From NCBI GenBank assembly GCA_016713435.1, contig JADJPD010000010.1, positions 186,001-250,000 on the forward strand: 64,000 bases of DNA, written 5' to 3'. The position numbers were made by a program, and so were the translations under genes. Positions 1-8,432 of this stretch are shown piece by piece (position 1 is the first letter of the stretch; each line of letters begins with the position of its first letter). Source of the DNA: Gemmatimonadota bacterium. Lineage in GTDB: Bacteria; Gemmatimonadota; Gemmatimonadetes; Gemmatimonadales; GWC2-71-9. The notes beneath the pieces are model-generated. The model ran no database searches. It was not told the DNA's origin and saw only the letters and a program-made list of their open reading frames with translations.

Positions 1-618
1 GGACCTCGGAGACAGGCCGCAAAGCCGTGTTCAAGCGCGGCATGGCGTACATGATGCAGTTCCCCATCGCCGGGCTCGGGATCGACAACTTCGAGCGCGC
101 CGAGGGTATGCTAAGTGAGCGCGCCAAGGCGCAGGCGCTGGACCCGTCGTTGCCCGGCATCAAGTGGTCCGCTGCCCACAACTCCTTCCTGCAGGCCGGG
201 GCGGAGATGGGTATCCCCGGCCTTGTCATCATGTGCATCATGGTGTTCTCGCCGATCTTCATCTGTGCACGGCTGCGCAAGCAGATGAAGGGCTGGGCCG
301 AGGGCGATGCCGAGCAGCGCTTCCTGTACTTCACTGCCCTCTACATGCCGGTGGCCTTCATTGGCTTTGGCGTGGGCGGGTTCTTCGTCTCGTTCGCGTA
401 CCTCGACCCCCATATACGTGCTGGTGGCGTTCATCGGCGGGCTTCAGCTTTCCTTTGAAGCTCGCCTGCGCAAGGAAGCGGCTTTGGGTACTGATGGCGC
501 GGTCACCGCACAGGCCGCGTCGCAGTCAGCGCGGCGATACCGGGGTGGTCTGCCCCCGGCAGGACCGCGTCAGCCGTCTCCGCTCCCGCCGCCAGTGATG
601 TACCCGCGCGCGCAATGA
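1..618 (+). CDS. O-antigen ligase / Wzy-type polymerase, C-terminal part (5' cut by window edge, frameshifted)
   Basis: Carboxy-terminal part of a polytopic inner-membrane enzyme that joins or polymerises lipid-linked glycan on the periplasmic side. The frame is open from base 3 without a start, so the gene begins outside the window. The family hallmark is seen at about codons 55-75: HNSFLQAGAEMGIPGL, the conserved His-Asn plus Glu-x-Gly loop before a membrane segment. Two further hydrophobic segments follow. A run of five C at 407-411 shifts the frame. With one C removed the protein continues LDPIYVLVAFIGGLQL in the next frame and ends at 618 after a basic, proline-rich tail. Its stop overlaps the ATG of the deacetylase (ATGA), so it is translationally coupled to it. 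Ligase and polymerase cannot be told apart from this fragment. Confidence 0.75.
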
Positions 619-1531
619 TGGTCCGAGCGACAACGAAGGCGGTGATGGAACGCCTGCTCGCTCAGGCCGGGCCCGCCGCCCTCTCGCGGCGGGCCTTCCG
701 TCGCCGGGGGCTGGTGCTCGCCTACCACAACATCCTCCCCGCCGGCCAGGCCGCCCCCGCCGACCACTCGCTGCACCTGGCCGAGGCCACCTTCCGCGCC
801 CAGCTCGACCTGCTGGAGCAGCACGCCCACATCGTCCCGCTCGCCGACTTGCTCGCCGGCAAGCTCATCGGCGAGGGCCCGTACGTGGCCCTCACCTTCG
901 ACGATGCCTATCGCGGCGCCGTCACGGTGGGCCTCCGCGAGCTGGCGCACCGCGGCCACCCCGCCACGCTCTTCGTGACGCCGGGCTGCCCCGGCGGCGG
1001 CGCCTTCTGGTGGGACCGCATCAGCGACGGGAAGACCGGCGGCCTCCCGCCGCCTTCCGCGCCCGCGCGCTCACCGAGGGCCGCGGTCGCGGCATCGACG
1101 TGCTCGGCCTCGCCGCGCAGGCCGGCCTCTCGGTGCTCGACGTCCCGGCCCACGCGCTCCCCGCCAGCCTCGAGGAGCTGACCCAGGCCGCCCAGGCCCC
1201 GGGCCTGGTGCTCGCCGCCCACACCTGGACCCATCCCAACCTCGCCGCGCTGCACGGCGCCGAGTTCGAGGAGGAGCTGCTGCGCCCCCTCACCTGGCTG
1301 CACCAGCGCTTCGACCGGGTGATGCCATGGATTGCCTATCCCTACGGCCTCACCTCCCCCGAGGGCGAGGCCGCCGTGGAGCGGGCGGGCTACGAGGCCG
1401 GCTTCCTGGTGGCTGGCGGCTGGCTCCCCGAGGGCGGCTGGCCGCGGCTCCGCATCCCGCGCCTCAACATCCCCGCCGGCCTCAGCGAGGCGGGCTTCAT
1501 CGTCCGGATCGCCGGCCTCATGGGCGCATGA
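615..1531 (+). CDS. Polysaccharide deacetylase (NodB/CE4-like), frameshifted
   Basis: Predicted metal-dependent de-N-acetylase of the carbohydrate esterase 4 fold, acting on an N-acetylated sugar of the polymer or its lipid-linked precursor. The N-terminal part (615 to ~1045) carries LVLAYHNI and the metal-binding motif LTFDDAY. The C-terminal part is in another frame (~1045-1531) and carries AAHTWTHPNL, the H-x3-H metal ligand pair, and IAYPYG. The frame change lies near 1045 in a GC-rich stretch, and joining the two frames restores a family-typical protein of about 305 residues. ATG 615 overlaps the preceding stop, and the last codons overlap the next start (ATGA at 1528-1531), so it is an internal operon gene. 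There is no signal peptide, so cytoplasmic action is likely. Confidence 0.8.
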
Positions 1532-2718
1532 CGCGGACGGTCCTCGTCACCGACGGCGAGCAGCGCGCCGCGCTGGCCGTCACCCGGAGCCTGGGCCTGG
1601 CCGGCCACCGCGTGCTCGTGGCCTCGGCCAAGGCGGCGCCGCTCGCCGGGGGCTCGCGCGCCGCCGCGGGGGAGTTCCAGGTCCCCGACCCGCTCCACGA
1701 TCCCGCCGCCTTCGCGGCCCGCGTCGGGGCGCTGGTGCAGCAGGAAGGCATCGAGGCCGTGCTCCCCGTCGCCGAGCCGTCGGTGCTGGCGCTGCTCGAG
1801 TACCGCGACTGCCTGGGCACGGCGCGCTTCCCCTATCCCGACCTGGCCCGCTTCCGCGCCATCTCGGACAAGGCCGCGCTCCTCGCGGCGGCGCCCGCGC
1901 TCGGCATCGCGGTGCCCGCCCAGGTGCGCGTGGAGACGAAGGCGGACGCCGCCGCGCTCGACGCCGCCACGCTCCGCTTCCCCCTGGTGCTCAAGCCCGC
2001 CCGCTCCGTGAGTGGAGCCGACGGGGCCCGCGGCAAGTTCGGCGTGAGCCACGCGGCCACGGCCGCCGAGCTCGAGCGCCACTTGGCCGAGTATCCGGAG
2101 GCCGCCTATCCGGTGCTGCTGCAGCAGCGGGTGGTGGGGCCGGGCGTGGGGATCTTCCTGCTGGTGTGGGACGGCGAGACGCGCGCGGTGTTTGCCCACC
2201 AGCGCCTCCGGGAGAAGCCGCCGGCCGGCGGCGTGAGCGTCTACCGCGAGAGCATCCCCGCGGAGCCCACGCTCGTGGCGCGCTCGCGGGCGCTGCTGGA
2301 CCGGTTTGAGTGGCAGGGCGTGGCCATGATCGAGTACAAGGTGGACGCCGCCACCGGCACGCCCTACCTCATGGAGATCAACGGCCGCTTCTGGGGCTCG
2401 CTCCAGCTGGCGGTGGACGCCGGGGTGGACTTCCCGCGGCTCCTGCTCGACGCCATGTTCGGCGCGCCGGCGGCGCCGCCCCCGGCGTACCGGCCCGGCG
2501 TCCGCAGCCGCTGGTGGTGGGGCGACGTGGACCACCTGCTGGCCCGCGTCCGGAAGAGCGACGCCCAGCTGGCCCTGCCGCCCGGCTCCCCCAGCCGGCT
2601 CCACTCGTTGCTCGACTTCCTCGTCCTCTGGCGCCCCGGCGACCGGAACGAGATCCTTCGGCTGGCAGACCCCGGACCCTTCTGGCGGGAGACACGCGCG
2701 TGGCTTCGGAGGGAGTAG
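1528..2718 (+). CDS. ATP-grasp domain carboxylate-amine ligase-like protein
   Basis: Cytosolic 396-aa ATP-grasp enzyme of the carbamoyl-phosphate-synthase-like / PylC-like type, which activates a carboxylate as acyl-phosphate and couples it to an amine or similar nucleophile. The N-terminal pre-ATP-grasp fold starts MTRTVLVTDGEQRAAL. The ATP-binding lysine stretch is FPLVLKPARSVSG, and the Mg-binding end of the fold is YLMEINGRFWGSLQLA. The start was chosen at 1528 because it gives the ATGA overlap with the deacetylase and matches the family N-terminus. The next gene starts inside its 3' end. Such enzymes occur in glycan clusters, where they may add an amino acid to a sugar carboxylate or amine. 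The actual substrate cannot be read here. Confidence 0.8.
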   Translation: MTRTVLVTDGEQRAALAVTRSLGLAGHRVLVASAKAAPLAGGSRAAAGEFQVPDPLHDPAAFAARVGALVQQEGIEAVLPVAEPSVLALLEYRDCLGTARFPYPDLARFRAISDKAALLAAAPALGIAVPAQVRVETKADAAALDAATLRFPLVLKPARSVSGADGARGKFGVSHAATAAELERHLAEYPEAAYPVLLQQRVVGPGVGIFLLVWDGETRAVFAHQRLREKPPAGGVSVYRESIPAEPTLVARSRALLDRFEWQGVAMIEYKVDAATGTPYLMEINGRFWGSLQLAVDAGVDFPRLLLDAMFGAPAAPPPAYRPGVRSRWWWGDVDHLLARVRKSDAQLALPPGSPSRLHSLLDFLVLWRPGDRNEILRLADPGPFWRETRAWLRRE

Positions 2719-3488
2719 CTCGCGGCCCCGGCCGCCTGGGCGTGGTGCACGTCCACAGCGGCTGGAGCCATGACGGCAAGGACACGCTGGAGGCGCTGCA
2801 CGACCTCTCGCGCGGCCGCGGCATCCGCTTCGTAGGGCTCACCGACCACGCCGAGGACTTCACCGAGGCGCGCTTCCGCGAGTATCAGGCGGCGTGCCAG
2901 AAGGCGTCGTCCGAGCACGTGCAGCTCATCGCCGGCCTCGAGTACCGCTTTGCCGGCCTCAAGGGCCTGCACCTCCTGGCGCTCGGCATGGCCGCCTGGA
3001 TGAACCCGGCCACGCCGGCCGAGTTCATCGCGGAGGCGCGGCGCGTGGCGCGGTTCACCATCGCGGCGCATCCCATCCTGTACCGCCACGAACTGCCCGA
3101 GGTGGTGGAGCAGGGCATCGACGCCATCGAGATCTGGAACGCCAGCTACAACACCCGCTGGCTCCCCGACCCCCGCGCCATCGAGCTGCTCAAGCGGGTG
3201 CAGGCGAAGCGTCCCGAGGTCACCGGCATCGCCGGCCTGGACCAGCACGACGCGAAGAACGACCGCGAGACCCGCGTCCTCCTCCTCAAGGCCGACGAGT
3301 CCCTCGATCCGCTCGCCGAGCTCAAGGCCGGCCGCTACGTGAACCTGGGCCGCACCATGGAACTCGGCGCCTCCGAGGCCATGAGCCCCACCGCCCTCGG
3401 CATGCTGCACCTGGTGCGCTGGGGGTTTGATGGCGTGGAGCGGACCCAGGACAAGCTGACGCGGCTCCTGCGCGGGGATCCGCGATGA
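2700..3488 (+). CDS. PHP-domain metal-dependent phosphoesterase
   Basis: 262-aa protein of the polymerase-and-histidinol-phosphatase (PHP) fold, a trinuclear-metal hydrolase. The metal ligands are visible in order: VHVHSGWSHDG near the N-terminus, GLTDHAEDF about 30 residues later, a Glu in IAGLEYRF, a His in IAAHPILYRHE, and GLDQHD near residue 180. GTG 2700 was chosen as start, overlapping the ATP-grasp gene by 19 nt, because it follows GGGAGA at a suitable distance and keeps the whole domain; no better ATG lies upstream of the first His motif. The downstream glycosyltransferase starts in its stop codon (ATGA, 3485-3488). A phosphatase or phosphodiesterase acting on a sugar-phosphate precursor is a reasonable inference from the neighbours only. 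Confidence 0.8.
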   Translation: MASEGVARGPGRLGVVHVHSGWSHDGKDTLEALHDLSRGRGIRFVGLTDHAEDFTEARFREYQAACQKASSEHVQLIAGLEYRFAGLKGLHLLALGMAAWMNPATPAEFIAEARRVARFTIAAHPILYRHELPEVVEQGIDAIEIWNASYNTRWLPDPRAIELLKRVQAKRPEVTGIAGLDQHDAKNDRETRVLLLKADESLDPLAELKAGRYVNLGRTMELGASEAMSPTALGMLHLVRWGFDGVERTQDKLTRLLRGDPR

Positions 3489-4604
3489 GCCGCCGGCTCC
3501 GGGTGCTGCACGTCATCCAGAACCTCCACTACGGCGGCATGGAGCGGCTCTTCGCCGACATCGTGCGGCTGCTCGATCCGGCGGAGTTCGAGTCGCACGT
3601 GATGGTGCTCGGCTTTTTGGGGCACTTCGGCGAGGGGCTCGATAAGTACGCCACCATCCACCACGCCGTGAAGATGTCGCGCCTTTCGATGGTGCGGCCG
3701 GCCGGGCTCGCGGCGCAGATCCGCGCCATCGCGCCGGACGTGGTGCACACCCACCAGGGCTGCTGGTACAAGGTGTCGCTCGCGGCGCGGATGGCGGGGG
3801 TGCCGTGGATCGTGCATACGGAGCATGGGCGGCAGAAGCCGGACCCGTTCATTGCGCGGACGGTGGCGCGGCTGGCGTCGGGGCGCACCCACGTGGTGGC
3901 GAGCGTGTCGGGCGCGCTGGCGGAGCACCTGAAGACGGCGGTGGGCGTGGACGGGCGCGCGGATCCGGGTGCTCACCAACGGCGTGGACACCGAGCTCTA
4001 CCAGCCGGGCGGCGATCCCTGTCCCATCCGGAAGGAACTCGGCATCGCCGACGACACCCCGATCATCGGCAGCATCGGCCGGCTGGAGCCCATCAAGGGC
4101 TATGACGTGGTGGTGGACGCGTGGCTCAAGCTCCGCGAGACGTGGCAGCGCGGCCCGCTCCCGGTGCTGGTGGTGGCCGGCGACGGCTCCGCGCGCGCCG
4201 ATCTCGACGCGCGCCTGGCCGCCGCCAACGCCGGCCCCGGCGTCCGCCTCCTCGGCTGGCGGAGCGACATGACGGCGCTGCACGCCGCCTTCTCCCTCTT
4301 CACCATGGGCTCCCGGAGCGAGGGCACCTCGGTCAGCCTGCTCGAGGCCATGAGCGCGGGGCTCTGCCCCGTTGTCACCAACGTGGGGGGGAACGCCGCG
4401 GTGCTGGGCCCCGCGCTGCAGCACCGCCTGGTGCCCCCCGTGAACCCCGACGCCCTGGCCGCCGCCTGGACCGACGCCCTGACCAACGACGCCCGCCGCG
4501 CCGCCGACGCCCGCGCCGCGCGGGAGCGGGTGCTGGCCGAGTTCAGCGTGGGGGCGATGGTGCGGGGGTACGCGGCCATATATAAGGAGTGCCCGGCGCG
4601 ATAG
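3485..4604 (+). CDS. Glycosyltransferase family 4, frameshifted
   Basis: GT-B fold retaining glycosyltransferase that adds a sugar to the lipid-linked repeat unit at the cytoplasmic membrane face. The N-terminal half (3485 to ~3955) has the acceptor-side motif HVIQNLHYGGMERLF and DVVHTHQGCWYK. The C-terminal half continues in the next frame as RVLTNGVDTELYQPG, then IIGSIGRLEPIKGYDVV and the E-x7-E nucleotide-sugar motif SEGTSVSLLEAMSAGLCPVV. The frame changes in a GC-rich run at about 3950-3960, and the joined protein of about 372 residues is normal for GT4. It is the last gene of the first operon; more than 900 non-coding bases follow. The donor sugar is unknown. Confidence 0.85.
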
Positions 4605-4717
4605 CGCTGGAGAATCACAGCGTGTTCACCATTGGCCCCGCGGGCAGTGCGCCTGCGGGGCCGGCTCATTTTGGGGTAGTCCCGAAACCCGAGTGCCAAC
4701 GTCGTGACGCGACCGCC

Positions 4718-5065
4718 CCAGGTGCTTCCCGGAGTCACCGCCGCGGTGACGCACCCGGCCGGGTCACTTCCCGGGTTTGCCGCCGTGGTGACGGGCTCGG
4801 CCGGAGCCCTTCTCGGGTCCACCGGCGCAGTGTCGAACTCTGCCCGGGCACTTTCCGGGTCTGCCGTCGTGGTGTCGAGGCTCGCCCGGAGCACTTTCCG
4901 GGTCTGCCGTCCTGGTGTCGGGCTCGTCCGGCGCACTTTTCAGGTCCGGGAACGTGGTGGAAATCTCGCCGGAGCACTTTCCAGGTCCGCCGGCGTGGTG
5001 TCGAGGTCGACCGGAGGACTGCTCGGTGCGGCCGACGTGGTGTCCGGGTCGGCCGTTGCGCACAT
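4718..5065. repeat. Degenerate ~42-nt tandem repeat (minisatellite), about 8 copies
   Basis: Head-to-tail copies of a unit whose best-kept core reads GGAGCACTTTCCGGGTCTGC followed by a GTGGTGTCG block. Counting from the CACTTYC core, copies begin at about 4723, 4765, 4807, 4849, 4892, 4934, 4975 and 5017, giving spacings of 42, 42, 42, 43, 42, 41 and 42; a decayed ninth copy sits near 5061. The 41 and 43 nt steps break any continuous reading frame, so this behaves as non-coding satellite DNA rather than a repeat protein. No inverted-repeat or spacer structure is present. Confidence 0.85.
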
Positions 5066-5390
5066 CTGGTTCATCGGAGGGGTGCGGGGCGGTGCCGAGG
5101 AGTCGCGTGCGCCCAGCGGGTGGTCAGGGGCGTGGGCATTGCGGAGCGGGGAGACCCCGACCTGAGACTTCATGCACCCCAGTGACGTGCCGGCCGGGCG
5201 TCCCGCGGCCGTTCAGGGGTGGAACGTTTTCGGGTGTTTTCGGGTGGAGTCCGGCGCGCGTCAGAGCGAGAAAATCACTTTTCGTGCGAGTTAGGCAATG
5301 CAGTCCCACGCCAGGCGCGCGAATCCTAACATGTTGCCGGGCAAGTCGTTAGCGCATGTTTATGCACGTTTTGCCCTCGTGAGGCGGACG

Positions 5391-5406
5391 TGGTATGCCA
5401 TTTGCG
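5391..5406 (+). promoter_or_regulatory. Sigma-54 (-24/-12) promoter candidate for the 5513 gene
   Basis: TGGTATGCCATTTGCG matches the RpoN consensus TGGCACG-N4-TTGC with the required GG-N10-GC spacing (GG 5392-5393, GC 5404-5405). Predicted start of transcription is near 5416, leaving a leader of about 95 nt. Two bases of the -24 block deviate. Confidence 0.55.
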
Positions 5407-5512
5407 TCCTCCCCCTCCTGCCGGGATGCGGCGCGGAGCACGCTCCCGGTGATCAGGGCATCGTCTGCAGGGGTGCATGCGTGCCTGACCCGCTCCGCGC
5501 ACGGAGGTGTGT

Positions 5513-6211
5513 ATGGCGATTCGGTCTTCCGTGCTGCTGAAGGTGGTCCAGCTCATCCTGGACTTCTTCGCAGCGCACCCGGAGATGAGCCCCGGGCTCA
5601 CCGCGGCGCTGGCCAAGCTGAGGACCCTCGGCGAGACCTTGCGCGGGCTCACCACCACCACGCAGGCGGGGACGGCCCGCAGCCAGAAGGGGGCGGAGCG
5701 GTTCCTCGACCAGCAGCAGCAGCTCAAGTTCATCTTCCTGCAGCCGCTCGCCTCCCTCGCCCGGAGCGCGTACCGGGGCTTCCCCAAGCGGATCGCGGAA
5801 TTCCGGATCGGGAAGCTGACCGACGACTCGCGGGAGGGGTTCCTCACCCGGTGCGACGCCATCCAGCTGGCGCTGGTGGCCAACCTCGCCGATTTCCTGG
5901 CGCTCGGCATGGACCCGGCGGTGCCGGACCAGTTCGCCGTGGCGCTGGCGGAGCTGCGGGCGCTGCCCGCCGAGGTGAATGGCGGGCGTCTGGCCCGCAA
6001 GCAGGCTCGGGGCGACATCGACCGGACGGCCGACCAGCTCATGGCCGTCATCCACCAGCTCGACGGCCTGGTGCGGCTCAAGTACCGGGACGACGTGGCG
6101 ACCCTCGCGGCGTGGCAGGTGGCGCGTCACATCCCGTGGGCCAACCGGGCCACGGCCCCTGACACCCCGGCGACCGGCGCGGCGCCGGCGGGCGGGACCC
6201 CGGCCACCTGA
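5513..6211 (+). CDS. Conserved-looking protein of unknown function, 232 aa
   Basis: Not recognised. It is a soluble, mostly helical protein rich in Ala, Leu and Gln with a clustered polyglutamine stretch (DQQQQLKFIFLQ) around residue 70, an amphipathic N-terminus (AIRSSVLLKVVQLILDFF) and a low-complexity Ala/Thr/Pro tail. There is no signal peptide or clear membrane span. ATG 5513 was chosen because a textbook GGAGG lies at 5503-5507, six bases upstream; an in-frame GTG at 5507 overlaps that ribosome site and is unlikely. The gene stands alone, between a sigma-54-type promoter (5391) and a strong terminator (6230-6267), so it is a single-gene transcription unit. Context suggests a cell-envelope role, without direct evidence. 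Confidence 0.7.
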   Translation: MAIRSSVLLKVVQLILDFFAAHPEMSPGLTAALAKLRTLGETLRGLTTTTQAGTARSQKGAERFLDQQQQLKFIFLQPLASLARSAYRGFPKRIAEFRIGKLTDDSREGFLTRCDAIQLALVANLADFLALGMDPAVPDQFAVALAELRALPAEVNGGRLARKQARGDIDRTADQLMAVIHQLDGLVRLKYRDDVATLAAWQVARHIPWANRATAPDTPATGAAPAGGTPAT

Positions 6212-6229
6212 GCCGTCCTGCGGTGCACG

Positions 6230-6267
6230 CATCGCCCCCGCTCCCGGGTCCGGGAGCGGGGGCGATG
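6230..6267 (+). terminator. Strong hairpin terminator
   Basis: Perfect 18-bp inverted repeat: left arm 6230-6247, two-base loop, right arm 6250-6267, followed by the short U-rich stretch GTGTTTAT. It lies 18 nt downstream of the stop at 6211 and separates this gene from the methyltransferase. Confidence 0.8.
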
Positions 6268-6341
6268 GTGTTTATGGGGGCTGGGGCGGGGGCTGTCACA
6301 GGCCGCTGGTAGCGTGTGTCATGCGCCCCAAGGAGGCAGGC

Positions 6342-7157
6342 ATGCCCTGGTTTCGGACACTCGTCCCGGAAGCCCACTATCACCAGCCCCAGTACGCGGA
6401 GGCCCTGTGGCCGGCGCTGCCGGAGTGCGGGACGTGGCTCGACCTCGGCGCGGGCAGCCGCATTCACGGCGGCTGGCTCGGGCACGGGCCGGAGGCGCTG
6501 CGGCAGCGGGTGCGGACGCTCGTGGGCGTGGACCTGGTGGCGCCGCACCTGCGCCAGCACCCGCATCTCACCGGCGGCGCGCTGGCGGAGGGGGAGACGC
6601 TGCCGTTCCGGGACGGCAGCGTGGACCTCGTGTCGGCCAACATGGTTCTGGAGCACCTGACGGCGCCCGCGAGCGTGTTCCGGGAGGTGGCGCGGGTGCT
6701 CCGGCCGGGTGGGGCCTTCGTGTTCGTGACGCCGAACCGCGCGCACCCCGTGATCCGACTGCTGGCCCTGCTGCTCCGCCCGGGCGCGCGGCGGCTGCTG
6801 GCGCGGGTGGTGGAGTCGGGCCGCGGGGCGGACCGGGTGTTCCTGACGCACTACCGCGCCAACCGGGTGCTCGACCTGCTGCAGCTGGGGTGGGAGACGG
6901 GGCTCAACGTGGAGCGGCTGGTGCCGTTCTCGAGCCTGCCGATGTTCCCGCGGCTGCCGCCGCTGCTGGCGCTCGAGGCGGCGTGGATCCGGTGGTTTGC
7001 GCGGCCGGGGGGGTGGTATCCGGAGGGAGGGTCGAACCTGCTGGGGGTGATGCGGCGGGCAGTGGAGACCCACTCCCCCGCGGGGAGCCGCCGGGACGGC
7101 CCTCCGCGGGAGTCTGGTGGACAGGGCTACTTCGCGCTCACCCGCACGGCGCCGTAG
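6342..7157 (+). CDS. Class I SAM-dependent methyltransferase
   Basis: 271-aa Rossmann-fold methyltransferase of the Methyltransf_11/25 type. Motif I is WLDLGAGSRIHGG (about residue 30), an acidic residue follows in VGVDLV, the post-motif is DLVSANMVLEHL, and the family-typical RVLRPGGAFVFVTPN follows. The N-terminus was set at ATG 6342 because AAGGAGG sits at 6330-6336; an upstream in-frame ATG at 6321 has no such site. The C-terminal 10 codons overlap the tail of the convergent lipoprotein gene (7127), so the last 20 residues may not be native. It may methylate a sugar or lipid intermediate; the substrate is not evident. Confidence 0.8.
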   Translation: MPWFRTLVPEAHYHQPQYAEALWPALPECGTWLDLGAGSRIHGGWLGHGPEALRQRVRTLVGVDLVAPHLRQHPHLTGGALAEGETLPFRDGSVDLVSANMVLEHLTAPASVFREVARVLRPGGAFVFVTPNRAHPVIRLLALLLRPGARRLLARVVESGRGADRVFLTHYRANRVLDLLQLGWETGLNVERLVPFSSLPMFPRLPPLLALEAAWIRWFARPGGWYPEGGSNLLGVMRRAVETHSPAGSRRDGPPRESGGQGYFALTRTAP

Positions 7158-8039
7158 CGAATGTACTGGGCCGTCTGGACCTTCCCGGTGCCACCGTAGG
7201 TGGGATTGAGCTGAACCGCCGTCCAGCGCTTGCCGGTCCGTGCGGCCCCGCTCCAGGTCAGGTTCGAACGCTGCATGCAGAGCGTGCCATTCACCCACAT
7301 CTTGGCCACGCCGTTGGCACTGCCGCTCGAATTCTGGGTCAGGAGCACCTCGACCCGGTCCCAGCGATTCCTGGCCGCCGCAGCGCACCCCAGATTGAAG
7401 CTGATCACGCCGCCGTTCTTCGTGCTCATGTTCTGCAGGCGCAACTGATGGGAGAGCGAGCCCGTGCCCACCCCGTACAGAGACGGGACCGCCTGGGAGG
7501 CGCCCGACGCGGACGCATCCGACGTACCCCAGATGTGGAACAGCTTCTGGACTCCGCTCGTCGAACCGTAGTAGTTGGCCGGAACCCAGACACAGTATCG
7601 CAGGTACAGCTGGGTGAACGTCCCCTGCTTCAGAAACCACGACCCGCTGCTCCCCACCGCCATGTGTTCTGGGCCGCTGCCCTGCGTGAATCCTGCGGGA
7701 CGGTCACTTGAAGCACGCTGGTGGAACCACACCCCGCAGTCGCATCAACGATCACCTTCCCCGTGTTGCTTAAGCCTGGTAGCGGTACCACCCACTGAAG
7801 GTCCCGCCGGTGGTCGGTGTGGCCAGGGAGAATCCAGTCCAGTCATTGCTGGTCAAAAGCTTCATGCCAGCGGGCTCAAGGTAGGTCATGGAGGAGAACA
7901 GAGACTCTTGGGGCAGCTGCTCTGCGGGCCCCAGCGTCCGGCCGGGATCCGAACACCCGGCGAGATTTGTGAGACCGAGTGCGAGCATCAGGGCCGTGAG
8001 AGAGCGGCTAGGAACGCGGAAGGAGGGGGAGACACCCAC
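7127..8039 (-). pseudogene. Secreted lipoprotein, LamG/polysaccharide-lyase-like, broken into frames
   Basis: The N-terminal piece (8039 down to ~7770) has a lipoprotein signal peptide: a hydrophobic LTALMLALGLTNLAGC ending in the lipobox Cys, then a short mature start. GTG 8039 follows an AGGAG (minus strand) by six bases. The C-terminal piece (about 7732-7127, another frame) is a beta-rich Ser/Gly/Trp domain reading RWDRVEVLLTQNSSGSANG and MWVNGTLC, which recalls concanavalin-like (LamG / polysaccharide lyase) folds. Between them (about 7690-7790) a third frame reads LSNTGKVIVDATAGCG, so at least two frame changes are needed to connect the parts. Base composition is visibly less GC-rich than the flanks. 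A true decayed gene or two assembly errors are both possible. The domain assignment is tentative. Confidence 0.5.
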
Positions 8040-8432
8040 GGGGAACTCCTGCGTCAGCGGTGGCTGCAGCCGACTTGGGTACAATCGTGGTGATGTACCT
8101 TCGGGCGTGCGGCCACTTCCTAGGCAGGCTGGGTGCCTTTGCTCCTGCTCAGTTGTTGGGTGGTGTCACGGTCATCGACATGTTCGAGAATCGCGATGAT
8201 TCACGCATGAAGCTGACGAACATCACCGGGCCGAGGTGATGCACCGCGTGCCGACCGGCAGCAGGATGGGCCCGGCGTTAGGACCGCGCGCGGACGCCCT
8301 TCATGGAGGGAATGGAGCTGACAGGTGGCGCTGAATCGGGCGGCAGGAACGTGCGGCAAGACCTGCCGTAGCGGGGCGGCGGGAGGGACGGGGGTGCTGG
8401 TGGGCGTCGGCCGTTGTCCTACGCGCGTGCGG
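8040..8432. other. Non-coding interval, lower GC
   Basis: About 390 bases between the lipoprotein start and the end of the acyltransferase operon on the same strand. Apart from the weak -24/-12 match at 8123-8138 and the ribosome site at 8046-8050, no gene, strong hairpin or repeat is seen. Stretches around 8170-8240 are clearly AT-richer than neighbouring genes. Confidence 0.5.
8123..8138 (-). promoter_or_regulatory. Weak sigma-54 promoter candidate for the lipoprotein
   Basis: On the minus strand AGGCACCCAGCCTGCC has exact GG-N10-GC spacing and GGCACC in the -24 block, but CTGC instead of TTGC in the -12 block. Predicted transcription start is near 8112, about 70 nt before the GTG at 8039. 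Confidence 0.35.

Larger units (their letters stand above)
4605..5512 (+). other. Long non-coding interval with minisatellite and sigma-54 promoter
   Basis: About 900 bases without a convincing gene. It holds a tandem repeat (4718-5065, listed separately), then roughly 300 bases of unremarkable sequence with lower GC near 5230-5360, and a -24/-12 promoter match at 5391-5406 directed at the gene starting at 5513. Open frames across the repeat exist on both strands, but they simply encode the repeat with a 14-residue period and change frame between units. Confidence 0.6.

Noticed and set aside
4718..5065. CRISPR-like array
   Set aside because: Repeats are contiguous without spacers and no cas genes are present.
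4589..5185. Open frames over the minisatellite, both strands
   Set aside because: They only reflect the 42-nt period; unit lengths of 41 and 43 nt break the frame, codon use is unlike the neighbours, and no start or fold is convincing.
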